Assembly: GCA_013178255.1 (NCBI GenBank)
Contig: JABLWY010000001.1
Coordinates: 614,503-678,502 of the forward strand
From: Coprothermobacteraceae bacterium
Lineage (GTDB): Bacteria > Coprothermobacterota > Coprothermobacteria > Coprothermobacterales > Coprothermobacteraceae
Length of the DNA: 64,000 nt
Reading direction: 5' to 3'
The notes beneath the pieces were generated by a model that was not told the origin of the DNA, ran no database searches, and saw only the letters and a list, made by a program, of their open reading frames with translations. This document shows positions 1 to 6,758 of the stretch, piece after piece. Each line of letters opens with the position of its first letter. Position 1 is the first letter of the stretch. The position numbers were made by a program, and so were the translations under genes.

Positions 1-1
1 A

Positions 2-589
2 GTCTATAGGTATGGTCGAGAATTCTGGTGGGATGGGCGGTTCGTAAGTTTCTTTGGCAGTTTGGGGTTAAAGGTCAACCTTTTGGGCACTCATCAGCAC
101 TGGAATGCTTGTACAGCTGTCCAGACGGTGCTGGCTTTGAAGGAAAGGGGTTTGCAAGTGGAACCGCGTTTCATATCAGCTGGCATAGAACAGGCCCAGT
201 GGCCTGGAAGGTTAGAGATTGTACGCCACGAACCGTTGTTGTTGCTCGACGGTGCCCACAACCCGTCGGCTGCTGAGGTCTTGTTTAATGCATTGTGCGA
301 GTTATTCCCTGGCAAAAGGTGGGTCCTTATATTTGCCGCAATGCAGGATAAGGATTGGAGGAAAGTTCTGGGTCCTTTGCTAAGCTTGGCCACAAGGGTA
401 GAGGTTGTAGCCATGCCGTATGAACGGGCGGAGAAGCCGGAGAACATAATCGATTTCTTGACCGCTTTGGGTGTCCCAGCTAGGATATGTACTGAAGAGG
501 AGGCAATCGAGACTAACGAGGATGCGATAGCTTTTGGTTCTCTGTATTTAGTGGGAGACCTTAGGAGGTTGATAAGGCGTGGAGTTTAG
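2..589 (+). CDS. folC: Folylpolyglutamate synthase, C-terminal part (5' end outside window)
   Basis: This is the C-terminal 195 residues of a Mur-ligase-family enzyme that adds glutamate to folates (or makes dihydrofolate). The reading frame is open from base 2, so the start lies upstream of the window. Visible family features are the G-T-H-Q-x-x-N-A stretch near residue 30, which closes the central ATPase domain, and the LLLDGAHNP motif that opens the C-terminal Rossmann-like domain, followed by a typical FAAMQDKD segment. Its 3' end overlaps the next gene by 11 nt, so the two are probably co-transcribed. The family assignment is clear; the choice between FPGS-only and bifunctional FolC cannot be made from this fragment. 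Confidence 0.93.
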   Translation, partial: VYRYGREFWWDGRFVSFFGSLGLKVNLLGTHQHWNACTAVQTVLALKERGLQVEPRFISAGIEQAQWPGRLEIVRHEPLLLLDGAHNPSAAEVLFNALCELFPGKRWVLIFAAMQDKDWRKVLGPLLSLATRVEVVAMPYERAEKPENIIDFLTALGVPARICTEEEAIETNEDAIAFGSLYLVGDLRRLIRRGV

Positions 590-1097
590 CCACCTCAAAG
601 ACGGGAAGGCCGTAATGGTTGATGTGACAGGAAAAGCAGTAACCGTGCGGAAGACGGCAGCTTTGTTGTTTGGTGGCACGTTCGAGAGTAGACTAGCCAA
701 GTCGGCGATTAGCAAAGTGCATGAATTTGTTCCCATGGCTCACCCTCTGCCCCTGAGCCCCGTTTCTATGAAGATTAGAAGGCGCAAAGGAATGGTTGAA
801 ACATGGATCGAGTGCGAGTACAAGACTGGGCTAGAGCTTGAGGCTTTAATGGCTGCCGCAGGCTTCTTATCTGACACACCCTATTTGGGTTTTGCCGCTG
901 TCGTCCATAAAGAAGGCGGTAAATCGGGTACGATGAGTAGAGAAGCTGTTGTATTCAATCAGGAGTTCAACTTTGAACCCATGATGTGGTACAGGGTAGT
1001 GGGCAAAGGTTGGATCAGGTCTACAGGACTCGGTCTAGAAAAAGTTCCAGATTTTGAACTGGAAGAGGGAGATGTGCTCTTATGCAGCCTGAAGTAG
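579..1097 (+). CDS. moaC: MoaC-like protein, subunit A (degenerate, complementary to the next gene)
   Basis: A 172-residue homologue of MoaC, the cyclic pyranopterin monophosphate synthase of molybdenum-cofactor biosynthesis. The GTG start lies 10 nt after an AGGAGG. It keeps the N-terminal MVDV-x-x-KA-x-TVR motif (Asp15, Lys19, Arg24; E. coli D17, K21, R26), an HPL motif (His55; E. coli H77), TGLELEAL (Glu85, Glu87; E. coli E112, E114) and GGKSG. It lacks the KGD-V/AAKR helix (E. coli K51), and the YDMCK motif reads YLGFA, so D128 and K131 are lost. About 50 extra residues follow GGKSG. The lost residues are exactly those kept by the following gene, so I infer that the two proteins form one heteromeric enzyme. 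The 3' end overlaps that gene by 16 nt. Confidence 0.75.
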   Translation: MEFSHLKDGKAVMVDVTGKAVTVRKTAALLFGGTFESRLAKSAISKVHEFVPMAHPLPLSPVSMKIRRRKGMVETWIECEYKTGLELEALMAAAGFLSDTPYLGFAAVVHKEGGKSGTMSREAVVFNQEFNFEPMMWYRVVGKGWIRSTGLGLEKVPDFELEEGDVLLCSLK

Positions 1098-1600
1098 TGG
1101 CCCAAGGTACTGTAGCATTCAGGCCTGACAAGTTTGAAATTATAGGATCTGAACGCCTGCCCAAAGGCCCATTCTTGGAAGTGGCACGCTTGGCTAGTTT
1201 CTTAGCTGCAAAGAGAGATAGCTTCTTTGGGGACCGCCTGTTTATAACGCATATCGAGGTAGATCATCATTGGGGTCCCTCTGATCTGACCTTTAGAGTG
1301 CGACTTGTCGCTGAGGGTGATCTCAAACAGCTTATAAGACGAGCTTGGTTTGCGGCCTTCGTGGCGTGTCTTACGGTCTATGACATGGTAAAAGCTGTGG
1401 ACCCTGACGCTGTCATAGAAAACGTTGCTGTGGTCGAGGTGTGTGGATCTGAGCTACCCGTGGTCGAGGTTCAGGAGGCGTTAAAAGGCACGGGATTGGC
1501 TTTTTCTCCAACGGTGGTTGTTAAAAAGGGGCGTTTGAAGACAGCCCTTGGGCATCCAGGCGCTGATCGGCTCAAATTACCCTGGTTGAGGGAGGTGTAA
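1082..1600 (+). CDS. moaC: MoaC-like protein, subunit B (degenerate, complementary to the previous gene)
   Basis: A 172-residue protein with the opposite half of the MoaC signature. It has KG-P-FLEVARLASFLAAKR (Lys28, Lys44; E. coli K51, K67) and LTVYDMVKAVD (Asp101, Lys104; E. coli D128, K131). It lacks the N-terminal MVDV-KA-TVR motif, the C-H-P-L histidine and the TGVEMEAL glutamates, which align with Ile and Arg. The C-terminal 50 residues are not recognised. A GAGGGAG lies 10 nt before the ATG, and the gene overlaps its partner by 16 nt, which fits coupled translation of two subunits. MoaC is known as a hexamer of dimers with the pocket at an interface; a shared active site is my inference. 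Confidence 0.72.
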   Translation: MQPEVVAQGTVAFRPDKFEIIGSERLPKGPFLEVARLASFLAAKRDSFFGDRLFITHIEVDHHWGPSDLTFRVRLVAEGDLKQLIRRAWFAAFVACLTVYDMVKAVDPDAVIENVAVVEVCGSELPVVEVQEALKGTGLAFSPTVVVKKGRLKTALGHPGADRLKLPWLREV

Positions 1601-1604
1601 CACA

Positions 1605-2093
1605 TTGGAAAAGCAGATCTACACATGTTGCATATTGATATGTTCCGACAGGTCTTTCCGCGGTGAAAGGGATGACAAGACGGGCCCTGTGCTCAAGGAG
1701 ACTTTGGAAAGGCTTGGTTACGACGTGCTTAAGGTTGAAGTTGTCCCTGACGAGATTGATGCCATTTCGAGCAAGCTTGTGGAATGGGCAGATCAGGGTG
1801 TTAACCTCATAGTGACTTCAGGCGGAACTGGGGTAGGTCCGCGAGATGTTACACCTGAGGCCACAGGCAGCATCTTAGAGCGTGAGATTCCCGGTTTGCC
1901 TCAGGCGGCGCTCTGGTTCTCGTTGCAGCGAAGCCCAAATGCTGCACTGTCGAGGGCCAAGGCTGGTATTAGAAAGCGTACACTCATTGTCAACTTGCCG
2001 GGCTCACCCAAGGGAGCGGTGGAAATTGCTGAATTCCTAGATAAGCCTATCAAGCACGCGATACCAATAATCAACGGGCAAGTTATAGAGTGA
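1605..2093 (+). CDS. mogA: Molybdopterin adenylyltransferase (MogA/MoaB family)
   Basis: A 162-residue enzyme that activates molybdopterin with ATP before molybdenum insertion. It has the family's hallmark TSGGTGVGPRDVTPEA at about residue 70, an N-terminal ILICSDRSFRGERDDKTGP segment and a C-terminal NLPGSPKGA motif. The TTG start follows GGGAGGTG at 9 nt. Its position behind the two MoaC-like genes supports the pathway assignment. The last 103 bp lie inside the 140-bp direct repeat that recurs at 4604-4743, so its 3' end is an insertion junction although the coding frame is intact. MogA and MoaB are not separable from sequence alone. Confidence 0.9.
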   Translation: MEKQIYTCCILICSDRSFRGERDDKTGPVLKETLERLGYDVLKVEVVPDEIDAISSKLVEWADQGVNLIVTSGGTGVGPRDVTPEATGSILEREIPGLPQAALWFSLQRSPNAALSRAKAGIRKRTLIVNLPGSPKGAVEIAEFLDKPIKHAIPIINGQVIE

Positions 2094-2130
2094 TGGATTG
2101 GTAAACTAGAGCGGCGGCCCCGAATAGTGC
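1991..2130. repeat. 140-bp perfect direct repeat, left copy (island boundary)
   Basis: These 140 bases recur without mismatch at 4604-4743, beginning caacttgccg and ending cgaatagtgc. The left copy holds the last 103 bp of mogA (codons from NLPGS to the stop) plus 37 bp downstream. It bounds a restriction-modification island on its left side. Confidence 0.97.
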
Positions 2131-2463
2131 TGACTTGGGGTTAATTGTCCGATTTTAAGTGCGCTTAGTTTAGAAAGACTGCAGGTAATGGTTCAGGGGA
2201 GAAGGGTCATGATACTAATGGTTGAATCGTCCCGTATCCCTCCTGTTCTGTTGTATGAATTTGTATGTAGATCAAAGAAAAGCGTCTGATTGGGGGCTGA
2301 TTCCATTCTTGGTCAGGAGAGACGTCCACCTATCGACAAAACTACATGTTTGAGACTGTGCTGCGGAAACGTACACTAACGGGTACTGCCCTTGAACGTT
2401 TAGACCTTAACATAACCTTTTGTAAAGGATAATATAAAGGATTATTGAAAGAATTGATAAGCC
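2131..2463. other. Non-coding left arm of the island
   Basis: 333 bp between the left repeat and the methyltransferase stop. I see no convincing reading frame, RNA gene or strong hairpin. An A/T-rich stretch with two AAAGGAT-type repeats lies near 2425-2445. It may be decayed sequence from the element. Confidence 0.5.
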
Positions 2464-3309
2464 CTATGTTTCTGCTTCGAAGAGATTAGGGTAAGTCACC
2501 TTATCTTCAGCTTTGATTCTGTAAAGATCCGTTTCTAGTCTTTGCCTTGCGAATTCGTAATACTCTGGCACTATCTCAAAGCCAATGAAGTGTCTTTTCA
2601 TCCTCTTGCTGACCACAGCGACCTGCCCTGAACCTAAGAACGGATCCAAGACGATGTCGCCTTCCTCGCTTGAGTAGTGAAGAATCTTCTCAATCAGTCT
2701 TGCGGGCAGTTTAGTAGGAGTCTTCTTGTCCCCAGTCCAGTATTCACGCTTTATTTCCCATACGTCTTCCAGATCCTTGTACAAGTTGCTTCTTCCTTTC
2801 TCATCTCGGCTATCTGGGGAGAACCTTGAATAAGTAAAGAACTTGCGCTTTGAGTCGTCTTTACACACATAGAGGCAGTGGTAGTGAGATGTGACGAACC
2901 GCCTCTTAGTAGCAACACCAAACTGATACTTCCATATTATGTGGTTAACCGTCGTGAAACCTACTTCATCTATTGCAACTAGTATGTCCTTTAGGTTGTT
3001 CCAACCCGAGAATACGTACATGCTACCCGATGGTTTTAGGATTCTGTAGACCTCTGTCATCCAATCTAACGTGAATTTGTAATACTCGTGCCTCGGAACC
3101 TCTTTGTAACCACTCAGTACCCTGGAATGTTTCCTGTTGTAGTTTTCCCGCGCCGGTCCGAAATCGATAGCAAAGGGTGGGTCAGTTACCACAAGATCGA
3201 TCGATTCATCTTTTATTCCACGCATACCTTCCGTACAGTCCATATTGTATATGTGGTCAATCTCTATTGGGGTGTAGATCCCTGGATTCAAGGCATCATT
3301 CCTCCTCAT
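2464..3309 (-). CDS. DNA methyltransferase, beta class (N4-cytosine or N6-adenine)
   Basis: A 281-residue site-specific DNA amino-methyltransferase, the modification half of a type II system. Motif IV (TDPPF, about residue 41) comes before motif I (DPFLGSG, about residue 225), the order of the beta class. A WNNLKD/target-recognition region lies between them. The target base and site cannot be read from sequence. An in-frame TTG at 3291 lies 9 nt after an AGGAGG that is itself inside codons 2-3 of the ATG form. With a TATAAT only 4 nt before the ATG, the TTG is a credible true start. The gene is intact whereas its endonuclease partner is broken, so it now acts as an orphan methyltransferase. 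Confidence 0.9.
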   Translation of the reverse strand: MRRNDALNPGIYTPIEIDHIYNMDCTEGMRGIKDESIDLVVTDPPFAIDFGPARENYNRKHSRVLSGYKEVPRHEYYKFTLDWMTEVYRILKPSGSMYVFSGWNNLKDILVAIDEVGFTTVNHIIWKYQFGVATKRRFVTSHYHCLYVCKDDSKRKFFTYSRFSPDSRDEKGRSNLYKDLEDVWEIKREYWTGDKKTPTKLPARLIEKILHYSSEEGDIVLDPFLGSGQVAVVSKRMKRHFIGFEIVPEYYEFARQRLETDLYRIKAEDKVTYPNLFEAET

Positions 3310-3313
3310 CTTT

Positions 3314-3319
3314 ATTATA
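3314..3319 (-). promoter_or_regulatory. Putative -10 box of the methyltransferase gene
   Basis: TATAAT on the minus strand, ending 4 nt before the ATG at 3309. Transcription would start at about 3307, so the ATG form would be leaderless or slightly truncated, while the TTG at 3291 would have a 16-nt leader containing AGGAGG. No good -35 is visible. Confidence 0.45.
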
Positions 3320-3622
3320 GCTCAGGGTGCCTGTTATAGCTAAAATCGTTTGCAGCGTTCTCTTGGCGACTTGTCAATCGTTACAACAATTAGTTGGTGA
3401 ATCCAAACTATTTCTGAGATTTTTGAGCGTTTGTAGTATTAAAATATGCCAAAACTTGTCGGGTTCGGCAGTCTCATCGATGGAACACTTTCTGTGACCA
3501 AGAACGGCTGACAAAATTGAACTTCCTGATGTGTAGGACCCGCGAACCTACAACTTTCTCAGCGCTGAGGCATCCGTGCGCTACATAATGACTTCTTGCA
3601 CAGTGTTCAGATAACTCCGAGA
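3320..3622. other. Spacer between methyltransferase and broken endonuclease
   Basis: About 300 bp with no supported gene. The minus strand carries possible -35/-10 fragments for the methyltransferase near its 3' end. Frames are broken in all readings I tried. Confidence 0.4.
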
Positions 3623-4275
3623 TTATAGGGTCACCTTGCGTATTACCTCATAGCCCAATTTGCTGATGTCCAGCTTAAGTTTTTCATTTCTAGGTCTTCC
3701 GTTAGAGTTGCGAAAGTTCTTTTGAAAGCGTCCGTGAGACTATAGAGTTAGATCGTCTATCTGAAGCAATAGAATGCAGTCCACTTCAAAACTCACCTTT
3801 CTTATCCTAGGGTTAGCTCCTCTAGATTGTCTGTCAACTGTGTATTGTGAGGGGCCCCTTTTAGAGCCTCGTGCCATGAGCGAAACGCCCCGTCGTGATC
3901 ATACTCTGCTCGTCCGACCGCAAGCACTAGGCCAACTTTGCCATATTGACTGATCGCGCTCCTTATTGCTGCTATGTCATTGACAATTACTTGGTCGTTG
4001 CCAGCATTACATACGTGCGTCTTGAAATCCCACGGCACAAGGCCTAGTGCATCGAAAGTAACTCTACCGTATCTTGGACCCGGGAAAACGACTAGATCCT
4101 TAAGTAGCTTCTTCGCAAGGAATTCAAAGTAGAAACCGATCCATTCCATTTGCTTCCATTGTTTGTCATTTTCGTACTTCATTTGCAAGATGGCGCGTCT
4201 GCCGTCCCAATGTTTCGGTACGCCCCTGATGTGGTTGGCAATTAGATCAGCCTCGCAGGCTAAGTTCATGTCCAT
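3623..4275 (-). pseudogene. Broken type II restriction endonuclease-like gene
   Basis: An open frame of 157 codons (4275-3802) encodes a PD-(D/E)xK-like core, FDALGLVPWDFK, near residues 75-86. It ends early in LEELTLG. Shifting frame by one base at about 3815 continues with RIRKVSFEVDCILLLQIDDL, then meets an in-frame TAG, and then resumes as FRNSNGRPRNEKLKLDISKL to a TAA at 3623. The C-terminal piece looks like real conserved protein (the NSNGRPR segment), so I read this as one gene of about 217 codons with a frameshift and a nonsense codon. A GGAGGTGG lies at the start, giving ATG 4275 or ATG 4269. The recognition site is unknown. A sequencing error could explain one defect but hardly both. 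Confidence 0.72.
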
Positions 4276-4310
4276 CCACCTCCGGTTATTGCATGGTTCT
4301 TCTAATTGTT

Positions 4311-4339
4311 AATTTAACTTCGCACGAGTCTAACGTCAA
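4311..4339 (-). promoter_or_regulatory. Putative promoter of the endonuclease-like gene
   Basis: On the minus strand TTGACG (4339-4334) and TAAATT (4316-4311) are separated by exactly 17 bp, about 35 bp upstream of the start at 4275. This is a reasonable housekeeping sigma promoter. Confidence 0.55.
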
Positions 4340-4603
4340 GTGTAGCTTAACGCCTGATGTTGTGCATTTGGGCACTTAGAGCGGACAGCGGGGTCACTTC
4401 TAATCTGCACTTTCGGCTACAGAAATACTGATGAGAAAAGCTGGTTACGGGGTAACGCACGACTACACAACTTGCTATTCCAGGTTACCGGGAGACTATC
4501 GAGTTATCTCGAGGCAACTGATGCTAGGCGCAAGACATCTCTCGGTCTTATGAGACTTTATTCAAATTTACTGAAGGACGAATAACATCGCGGAGAGCGT
4601 GTC
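4340..4603. other. Non-coding right arm of the island
   Basis: About 260 bp between the endonuclease promoter and the right repeat. I see no reading frame with recognisable content and no RNA gene. Confidence 0.45.
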
Positions 4604-4743
4604 CAACTTGCCGGGCTCACCCAAGGGAGCGGTGGAAATTGCTGAATTCCTAGATAAGCCTATCAAGCACGCGATACCAATAATCAACGGGCAAGTTATA
4701 GAGTGATGGATTGGTAAACTAGAGCGGCGGCCCCGAATAGTGC
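4604..4743. repeat. 140-bp perfect direct repeat, right copy (island boundary)
   Basis: Identical to 1991-2130. It contains the final 16 codons (including stop) of the ROK gene on the minus strand and a non-functional copy of the last 103 bp of mogA. In this copy the mogA stop (4704-4706) and the ROK stop (4696-4698) lie 5 bp apart, showing that the two genes overlapped tail-to-tail by about 11 bp before insertion. Confidence 0.97.
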
Positions 4744-5565
4744 GGACTCTTTCAGTCGGCTTATTACGGTGGGGATGCCTTTTAGTGGCGGAAGCGCGTG
4801 CTTTGAAAACTCAGCTGCATAAGTATCTTTCCACAGATCCCAGGTGGTGCTTATGCTTCCACCAAGAACGATAAGTTCGGGGTTGAGTATATTAACGAGG
4901 GATGCTGTTCCAATGCCTAGATAATAACCAAGGCGCTTGAAAGCCTTGACCGCTAACTCTTCACCTTCTAGAGCTCTGCGGTAAATGTCTTTACCAGTAA
5001 TCTTGGTACCTGATTTCTCAGCGTACCAACGCTCGAGAGCCCAACCCCCAGAGAAAGCCTCCAGACAGCCTTGTGACCCACAAGTGCAAGTCGGTCCATC
5101 GCTTTTCACAACCATATGACCGACTTCCATGGTGGCTCCGAAGGGTGACCGCAGCAGTTCACCGTGATAAACAAAACCTCCTCCCACACCTGTGCCCAAT
5201 GTAATGCCCAACAACGAGTTTGGTTTACGGTCAAACTCGTAGAACCAAGTACCCAGCGCAAAGACATTGGCATCGTTTTCCACAAACACAGGAACCCCGG
5301 TTTCCTGTTGCAAGAGAGTACCTAGGGGAAAGGATCGCCACCCCAAGTTTGGAGCAAATAAGACGGCGCCTGTTTCATAGTCCACTTGTCCAGCTACACC
5401 AACGCCGATGGCAGAAACATTGCCTTCCTTAGCGCAGTCCGCTAGTACTTTTATGATTTGTTCAGGTGCGACGGTCGAGACTCTGTGGTGTTTTAGTATC
5501 TTACCGTCCTCTACCCAAGCTACATCTATCTTCGTGCCACCAATATCTACGGCTAGAACTCTCAT
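4696..5565 (-). CDS. ROK-family sugar kinase (glucokinase-like)
   Basis: A 289-residue kinase of the ROK family, probably phosphorylating glucose or a related hexose. Visible features are the phosphate-binding DIGGTKID at residue 7, ENDANVFALG, LGTGVGGGFVYHG, and the zinc motif CTCGSQGCLE near residue 158. The ATG follows GGAGGCG and overlaps the malic enzyme stop by 4 nt, so it is the last gene of a three-gene operon. Its final 16 codons lie in the right-hand 140-bp repeat. Substrate identity is not certain; ROK members include glucokinases, fructokinases and N-acetylmannosamine kinases. Confidence 0.9.
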   Translation of the reverse strand: MRVLAVDIGGTKIDVAWVEDGKILKHHRVSTVAPEQIIKVLADCAKEGNVSAIGVGVAGQVDYETGAVLFAPNLGWRSFPLGTLLQQETGVPVFVENDANVFALGTWFYEFDRKPNSLLGITLGTGVGGGFVYHGELLRSPFGATMEVGHMVVKSDGPTCTCGSQGCLEAFSGGWALERWYAEKSGTKITGKDIYRRALEGEELAVKAFKRLGYYLGIGTASLVNILNPELIVLGGSISTTWDLWKDTYAAEFSKHALPPLKGIPTVISRLKESALFGAAALVYQSITL

Positions 5566-6758
5566 ACCATCGCCTCCATATGATGCCTGAGTTCAGAGAA
5601 CCATTCTCTAGCAGTTTCGGGGGCGGTGTCGTTGCTAAAGTGCCCTAGTACGGCTGAAGCCACAACGGAGTGAATGCGCGAGTTCATGGGAGGTACCAAG
5701 CGGTTCATTTTTGCTGCCTCTTTGGATATGGCTTGAGCTACCTCTATACCGATGTCAAGGCTGTACTGTCGCCTGGAAATGAGGAGGCCTAACATGAGTC
5801 CTGGGAAGACAATGGAGTTGTTCACCTGGTTAAGATCGTCAGAACGCCCTGAGGCATACAGATCTACATCCCAGTAGTCTGCTTCAGTTCTTGAGACCTC
5901 TGGTATGGGATTCGCCAGTGACAAGACGACCCTGGGTTTCTTCATATTACGGATGAACTCTAGGGGGAACACACCAGGTCCCGGTCTCGAAGCGCACACT
6001 AGGATAGATGCCCCCGAAAGAGCTTGCTCAAGGTTGGTGTCCCGCAAGGAGTTGGTCTCGGCGAGTAGATGTGGCATCCAATGGTTAGTGCAGTTTCCTG
6101 AGTGAAAAGCCCCTTCCACATCCACCACTACTACTCGACCAACATCTTGAAGCAACTGCCTCAGCAGCTGGAGAAAACCCATATTAGCAGAACCTGCCCC
6201 CAGAAGTACGATTTTCTCTTTGGATAGGTCCAACCCCAACTGCCGGGCTGCAGAGAGGAGCGCACCAAGGATGATTATCCCCGTACCTTCCATGTCATCG
6301 TGGATCACGGGTATGCTAAGTTGCTCTCGCGCCCCACAGAGCGTATGGTAGGCCGTCGGTTGGCTAATGTCCTCTAAGTTTATGCCGCCTAACGATGGTT
6401 CTAGAGCTTTGAGAACGGCAAGAATCTCCTCAGTACTGTGTGCCTTAATGCACAAGGGTATGGCGTCGATCCCAGCGTAGTACTTGTAAAGTACAGCTTT
6501 TCCTTCCATGACGGGCAGGCCTGCTTCGGGACCAATGTTACCTAAACCCAATATCCTTGAACCATTGCTGACCACTGCTACCACGTTGGCCCTATTTGTG
6601 TACTCCCAAACCATGTCACTGTTTGTAGCTATGGCCTTGCACGGTTCGGCCACTCCAGGCGTGTAGTAGTCGTTTAAATGACCGGCCAGCGGAACCTTGA
6701 CACGGATAGACCACTTACCTCTGAATAGTTTGTGCCGAAAAGAAGGATTTACTTCCAT
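5562..6758 (-). CDS. NAD(P)-dependent malic enzyme
   Basis: A 398-residue malic enzyme (malate to pyruvate and CO2). It has YYTPGVAEPCKAI (catalytic Tyr), SNGSRILGLGNIGPEAGLPVMEGKAVLYK (catalytic Lys), a metal-binding NLEDI and IHDDMEGTG, and a Rossmann GAGSANMG. The usual HDDQHGTA is HDDMEGTG and the usual AP-x-CF is QPTAYH, so this is a divergent member. It starts inside the end of the OadB-like gene (10-nt overlap) and ends overlapping the ROK kinase by 4 nt. The operon suggests that malate decarboxylation and Na+ circulation are linked, which is an inference. Confidence 0.92.
   Translation of the reverse strand: MEVNPSFRHKLFRGKWSIRVKVPLAGHLNDYYTPGVAEPCKAIATNSDMVWEYTNRANVVAVVSNGSRILGLGNIGPEAGLPVMEGKAVLYKYYAGIDAIPLCIKAHSTEEILAVLKALEPSLGGINLEDISQPTAYHTLCGAREQLSIPVIHDDMEGTGIIILGALLSAARQLGLDLSKEKIVLLGAGSANMGFLQLLRQLLQDVGRVVVVDVEGAFHSGNCTNHWMPHLLAETNSLRDTNLEQALSGASILVCASRPGPGVFPLEFIRNMKKPRVVLSLANPIPEVSRTEADYWDVDLYASGRSDDLNQVNNSIVFPGLMLGLLISRRQYSLDIGIEVAQAISKEAAKMNRLVPPMNSRIHSVVASAVLGHFSNDTAPETAREWFSELRHHMEAMV

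Larger units (their letters stand above)
2131..4603. mobile_element. Restriction-modification island inserted with long target duplication
   Basis: A 2473-bp segment between the two 140-bp repeats. It carries a DNA methyltransferase and a broken endonuclease-like gene, both on the minus strand. One methyltransferase line counted by eye is about 40% G+C, lower than the flanks, and the intergenic parts look degenerate. No transposase, integrase or terminal inverted repeat is visible. Insertion with duplication of 100-200 bp of target is a known pattern for type II RM systems. Because the duplicated target spans both convergent 3' ends, neither mogA nor the ROK gene was damaged. Confidence 0.85.

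Noticed and set aside
2131-4603. Transposon or integrase origin of the island
   Set aside because: No transposase, integrase, inverted terminal repeats or tRNA attachment site is visible, and a 140-bp duplication is far too long for a transposon target site.
4604-4706. A second copy of the mogA 3' end, read as a possible mogA pseudogene
   Set aside because: It is exactly part of the 140-bp target duplication and has no upstream mogA sequence, so it is a by-product of insertion, not a decayed gene.
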